Source: Metallyticus violacea (taxonomy: Eukaryota > Arthropoda > Insecta > Mantodea > Metallyticidae). Taken from it: 64,000 bases of DNA. Below are positions 59,760 to 64,000 of this stretch, piece by piece; positions within the stretch are counted from its first letter, which is position 1; each line of letters opens with the position of its first letter. A program made the position numbers and the translations under genes. The notes under the pieces are model-generated. The model ran no database searches. It was given only the letters and a program-made list of their open reading frames with translations, and was not told the origin of the DNA. The DNA lies in NCBI GenBank assembly GCA_030762175.1, contig CM060843.1:116024869-116088868 (forward strand), written 5' to 3'.

Positions 59760-62700
59760 GGTGCGTATTGGATACACGGTCAAATGAATTATACATACAT
59801 AATTGTAAACTTTTAAAATAACCACCTGCAGTTCTTTTCAAAGAATTAAAATCTCAATGGGCTGCTAATTTCCTTGCATTGTTACATAGCCACAGGAAAA
59901 CTTAGTGAATCGGTGGAGTGCTAGGTATAGAAAAGACATATTACTGAAAACAAATGTGACAAAATTAGAGAAACTGCGTGTAGTAAGACGTTAAATATAT
60001 TTATTAAAAATACTAAAATTCAGACAGCAATATTCCTTGGGGATGGTTTCTTTGGGAAAATAATTTGAGAACTGCCGCAATATGATTTGTGTAGTTGTAG
60101 TTGATGAAATGGACAGTTCCACGGTTTGACAAACAAAGCTACCAATCTGCCAGAGAGGTCTATTACAGCTAATACTCCGGCATCGGAAGTTTTTAAGTGG
60201 TCGTACCGCGGCTGTTTGAAATGACTACAATAACAGAAACTGCATTCGGAGTGGACACCGGCGCTCTGTCACTGCGTTATAAAACAACGCCGCCCCTCCA
60301 GCTTTGTCAAAACTGATACGATACCACATGTGCGAAGGGAAAGGTAAAAGGGGGAATTCGTAAAGGGGTTAGGGGTCGAGAGCAAAAAAGCAGTCCTAAT
60401 TCCGAAGGTCACAATTGCCAATTATCCGATTTTACGAGCGCCAGATGTGGGGAATGCCTGACACGGCGGTGGTGCGGTCATTGTACGTGAGAGAGGGGTT
60501 AGCAAAAACGGTATGAGGTAGTAGCAGTATTCAGTGCCTGCAACTCCCGTAGTCATTAAAAATGGCATAAAACTGTAGTGGGTTGTAGAATTCAGGACAC
60601 CGCACGACGAAAAGTGGCAAACTTTTAATCTATGGTCCGCACCATTGTGTAATATGCAGCAGTATATGTGGGAGGAGAAAGAGGAGAGTGGGAACAGGAC
60701 AAAAGCTGCGTTACAGGAAGTGAGAAAGGCGCGAATATTCGTCCCAGATATGAAGGGAGGCAAAACATGTCGACGACAGTTGCTCTGGCAGGTTGCGCTC
60801 AGAATTCGGAATTAGTTTTGAAAAATGTTTGCGGTTCTCTTTTATTCCTCTTTTATATATGTTACTATGAAGTTAGTTCTTCCATTGAACCAATTGTATT
60901 CATGACTCTATTGTAATAAAATGGATAATTCCATCTCTTTGGAAGTTTTCAAGTGCAAAGATGAGAACCTGTTTTCGCAAACGCATGCCTTTGCATTCAA
61001 ATCCATGTTTGAAAATAAACTCTTCATATAGAGAGCGTAGTTTTGCAGAAGTACTTCTGTTTTTCCTGGAGGGTTTTCTATCTTGTTGAAATTGAAAAGC
61101 TAGGAGTTAAAAATATTGTTCCTGTAACATAATACTAAACCGAAAATGCGTTAATTAATCTACTGTTGAAAGTAGTTATTAATTAGGAAAGTTAATAATA
61201 ATCCACTTGTGAAAACCGTGATCTTGTGTGCTATGCAGAGTTGCGTCTCGCTCGTTTAGCGCGTTCTAGAATGTGTATGTTAAAGATGAAAACGTTAAAT
61301 AAACACACAATAATTTTCATCAGGTTTAGGGCCCACATTTACAGTTTTGCATGCTCTCACAATATAAACATGGCTAAATTTATTTCTGGCTTATTTCTTA
61401 CATATATTTAACTCAAGGACAAAGTTTTCCTTCTCGTTCTTCCAAACTCACAAGTCCTAGGCTATGAAAGTTGAACAGATAATGGCCTGCACTGAATATC
61501 CATAACCATCTCTTCTTTAATATTTCTTAAACGCCTCTAAATATTGGAGATGTTTTCATTTTTGCCAAAAACAAATTCCGTTTGTAGCAAACTTCAGTTA
61601 GGTACTTCATTCCGAATTCATTCAGCGTCGCTGTTACCAATCGGAAGACGCTAAACTACTTAAAACAGTATGCGAATATTTAAAGGTATATACTTCCCAT
61701 TTAATACTGCATTTATTCAAGATAAATAGCTGGCAAGGATAATAGTGTAATGGAGAATAAAGTAACAAAATGCGGTATTATTCTACGACCTATATATATA
61801 AGGGAAAAATTGATCCAATGGCTTAAATTATCATAGCTCTTAAAAACCACTCGTGAGGATATATTGCCATATGAGTGATTTACTTTGCTCACAATTAATC
61901 TGTATTACCTTTATCTTTGTGCTATGTTTTGAAGCATCCAAATAAATAATCTTTGCTTATACTGGAAACATATACAGTTGTACAAATATAATTACTTGGA
62001 GTTTAACTATGGGTGTGTTTTTTAATAATTTAATTGTCTATCAATTTTATCAATATTTAAAATGGAACGAAGAAATTAAACGCAAGCAACACTATCATTG
62101 AAAAAATAAAAACTAAAACAAAGAAAACTGGTTGGTAACTGTGTGTAGGAAAACTCTTTGTATATTGTAATGTTGAGTTTGCATGCGTTGCTATATTTTT
62201 TATCGTCTTTCCGTGGCTTAACACGCGAATGCAAGTTGAAAACAATAAACCAGTGCAGAAAAAGAAAGGAGATATCTAAGGCATAGAAGAGATACACGCG
62301 GTTTATTAATTGTGCTGTTTAAACGAAATTGTTTAGATCAAATATTAGGTAGGTTCTTAACTAAGTTATGCGGAATTCTTATTATAAAACATTTTGACGG
62401 TATAGCATTTTTCTTAATTGAAACATTGGCAGCATTTTTGTCATCTTTTGCCACTTCTCCGGCAAGAGAATTTTCACTGCGGAAAAATGCTGGTTTCCCA
62501 TATGTAAAGTCAATTTAGACCCAATTTCTTACCTCATCAACATTTTTTTTCAAGTGTTGCCCTTTTTTTTAAACCGTGTTCCACTGAGTGAAATATAGGT
62601 AGTAGCTTCTTGAGAACAGCTAAGATAAGGAAGAAATTCCGATTTTAGCTTTGATGTGGTTTTGGCAATGGTTTTAGCAGCGTACGGGTTAGCGTTATCG

Positions 62701-64000
62701 TGTTTTAGGTTACTTTAGAACGTTTGAATGTTATTAATTAATGTTTATTAATAGAATCTTTATCGAGTTTCAGTATTTTTGGCTAAAGCGTCGAGTTTTA
62801 ATGTTTCCCTAGATTTTAGTAGTTAATAATGAACTACATCTTTTTCGTTCCATACAGGACAGTACCACTGAATAAAACCATTTTTTTTAAATTCTTAAAA
62901 CTTTTGTTGAACTGTTCCAAATTGCATTTTTGGACAAAACGAAATACATGTTCTTCTTTCTTTAAAATTATAAGTTCTTAAATAAATTTAAATGATCGAA
63001 ATTCATTTCAGGACCGACTGCACTACCCAGACCCTAAATGGCAGAAAAAAATGGCGTCCGCCATCGGTCTATTACAGCCAATAGCAAAAGCGAAAATTGT
63101 TTCAATTTATCATTAAAAATTTCGATGGATTCTGACATTCTGAAAGTGTTTACAAACAAAATTTCTTAATATGTAAACGAAATATAAAATAACATGAATC
63201 GGCTTACACAAAATCATCCATGTACAAAAAATAACTAATCAACTACTACGCATTACCTTTTACTACAGTGCCATAAGTAATGAAATAATAACAATAATTA
63301 TAATACCAACAATATTCATAAATAAGAATTATTTAATAAAGATTTTCATTATTGTAACATTCATAAAAATGTTATTATATACGTGAGAAATTTTGTTTGT
63401 AAACACTTAATTTAAGGAACTTTACTATAGTGAAAAATTAATGGATCATTTAAACCATTTGAATCTATATACAAAGTTTACTTTTGACCTTTGTAAAACA
63501 ATATAAATTGTTAATCGTTTATATTTAATTATAATGCACTCTACAAGTATAGCAAACAATGTTAACCAAACTATCGGAAAAGAAAATTCACTGCAAAATA
63601 CAGTTTACGTTGTGTGTATGTAATAAAAAGTTTCAGCCCATATTAAGAGCTCTGCCAAATATGTAATTTGATTTGCTTCAACTGTTTTAATGCAAATTTT
63701 TATCAGCTTTCTTAAACTTTCTTGAACAGGAAACATGCTATAATACCAGACCTCCCTCTTTACCTCAATCCTAAACCCATTCTATACGTTCTTCCATTGT
63801 CGCACATGATGATGAATTAGAATAAATTATACACGGAAAATGTCCTCCAAAGCCCAAATTTTGGTGTGGGAAATGTTTAACATTTACTACAGTTCTATTA
63901 TTAACTTCAAAAGTTGCACGGTATGCGCTCTTTAACCACGTCTCCATTAATGACTGATCGTTAGGAAATTTACACACGGTAGTATGCGGTACACTGTCAT
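59760..64000. other. Unannotated; one G+C-richer block
   Basis: 60180-60790 is richer in G+C than its surroundings and has several CpGs. The minus frame 60422-60763 (113 codons) and the + frame 60668-60916 overlap there, without known motifs. The rest (60800-64000) is A+T-rich with short chance frames and no repeats I can match inside the window. Confidence 0.5.

Overview
The window looks like non-genic DNA from an animal, most likely an insect with a large, repeat-rich genome. This is inferred from three things: an A+T-rich background full of AT, ATT and CA microsatellites; many decayed Tc1/mariner-superfamily (mariner and IS630/Tc-like), hAT and possible pogo transposases; and tRNA-derived SINEs with short tails and target-site duplications. 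A cockroach/termite-like genome is a guess from general appearance only. I could not support any intact host protein-coding gene, rRNA, functional tRNA or CRISPR array. Reading frames are short (128 codons at most) and nearly all are chance frames or transposase fragments.

Layout. 1-4.4 kb: a G+C-richer unrecognised block, then an internally deleted IS630-like element (1272-2174) lying beside the C-terminal relic of a second IS630-like transposase, an 18-bp minisatellite, and copy A of a family carrying only a transposase N-terminus. 4.3-10.9 kb: SINE-1 copies, an IS630-like relic with a hAT terminal repeat against it, one arm of a dispersed complex repeat (R1), and a mariner relic. 13.4-23.8 kb: copy B of the N-terminus-only family, three more SINE-1 copies (one with a perfect 14-bp target duplication), a candidate third SINE and another IS630-like relic. 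25.4-31.9 kb: a near-perfect 220-bp hairpin, a second copy of the 1272 family, and a nearly full-length but frameshifted mariner (29898-31166) followed at once by a hAT deletion relic. 33.7-40.9 kb: a psq-type helix-turn-helix fragment, two mariner relics in opposite orientation, a 1-kb element with about 280-bp inverted repeats around an IS630 C-terminus (36743-37737), an IS630 N-terminal relic and a mariner N-terminal relic. 46.6-50.1 kb: a further mariner relic, then the second R1 copy, which is split by a SINE-2 insertion, and a full SINE-2. 52.5-59.8 kb: a weak LTR-retroelement candidate, another IS630-like relic, a SINE-1 fragment and a third, very short copy of the 1272 family. The rest is A+T-rich sequence without recognisable content.

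The window is therefore best read as a graveyard of short DNA transposons and SINEs of different ages. No member can encode a working transposase. The non-autonomous ones (three SINE families, three deletion derivatives of one IS630-like family, two N-terminus-only copies, the foldback element and the hairpin) would have depended on enzymes encoded elsewhere. The most unusual items are the hairpin at 25371-25590, the long-inverted-repeat element at 36743-37737 and the R1 repeat with its iterated internal motifs.
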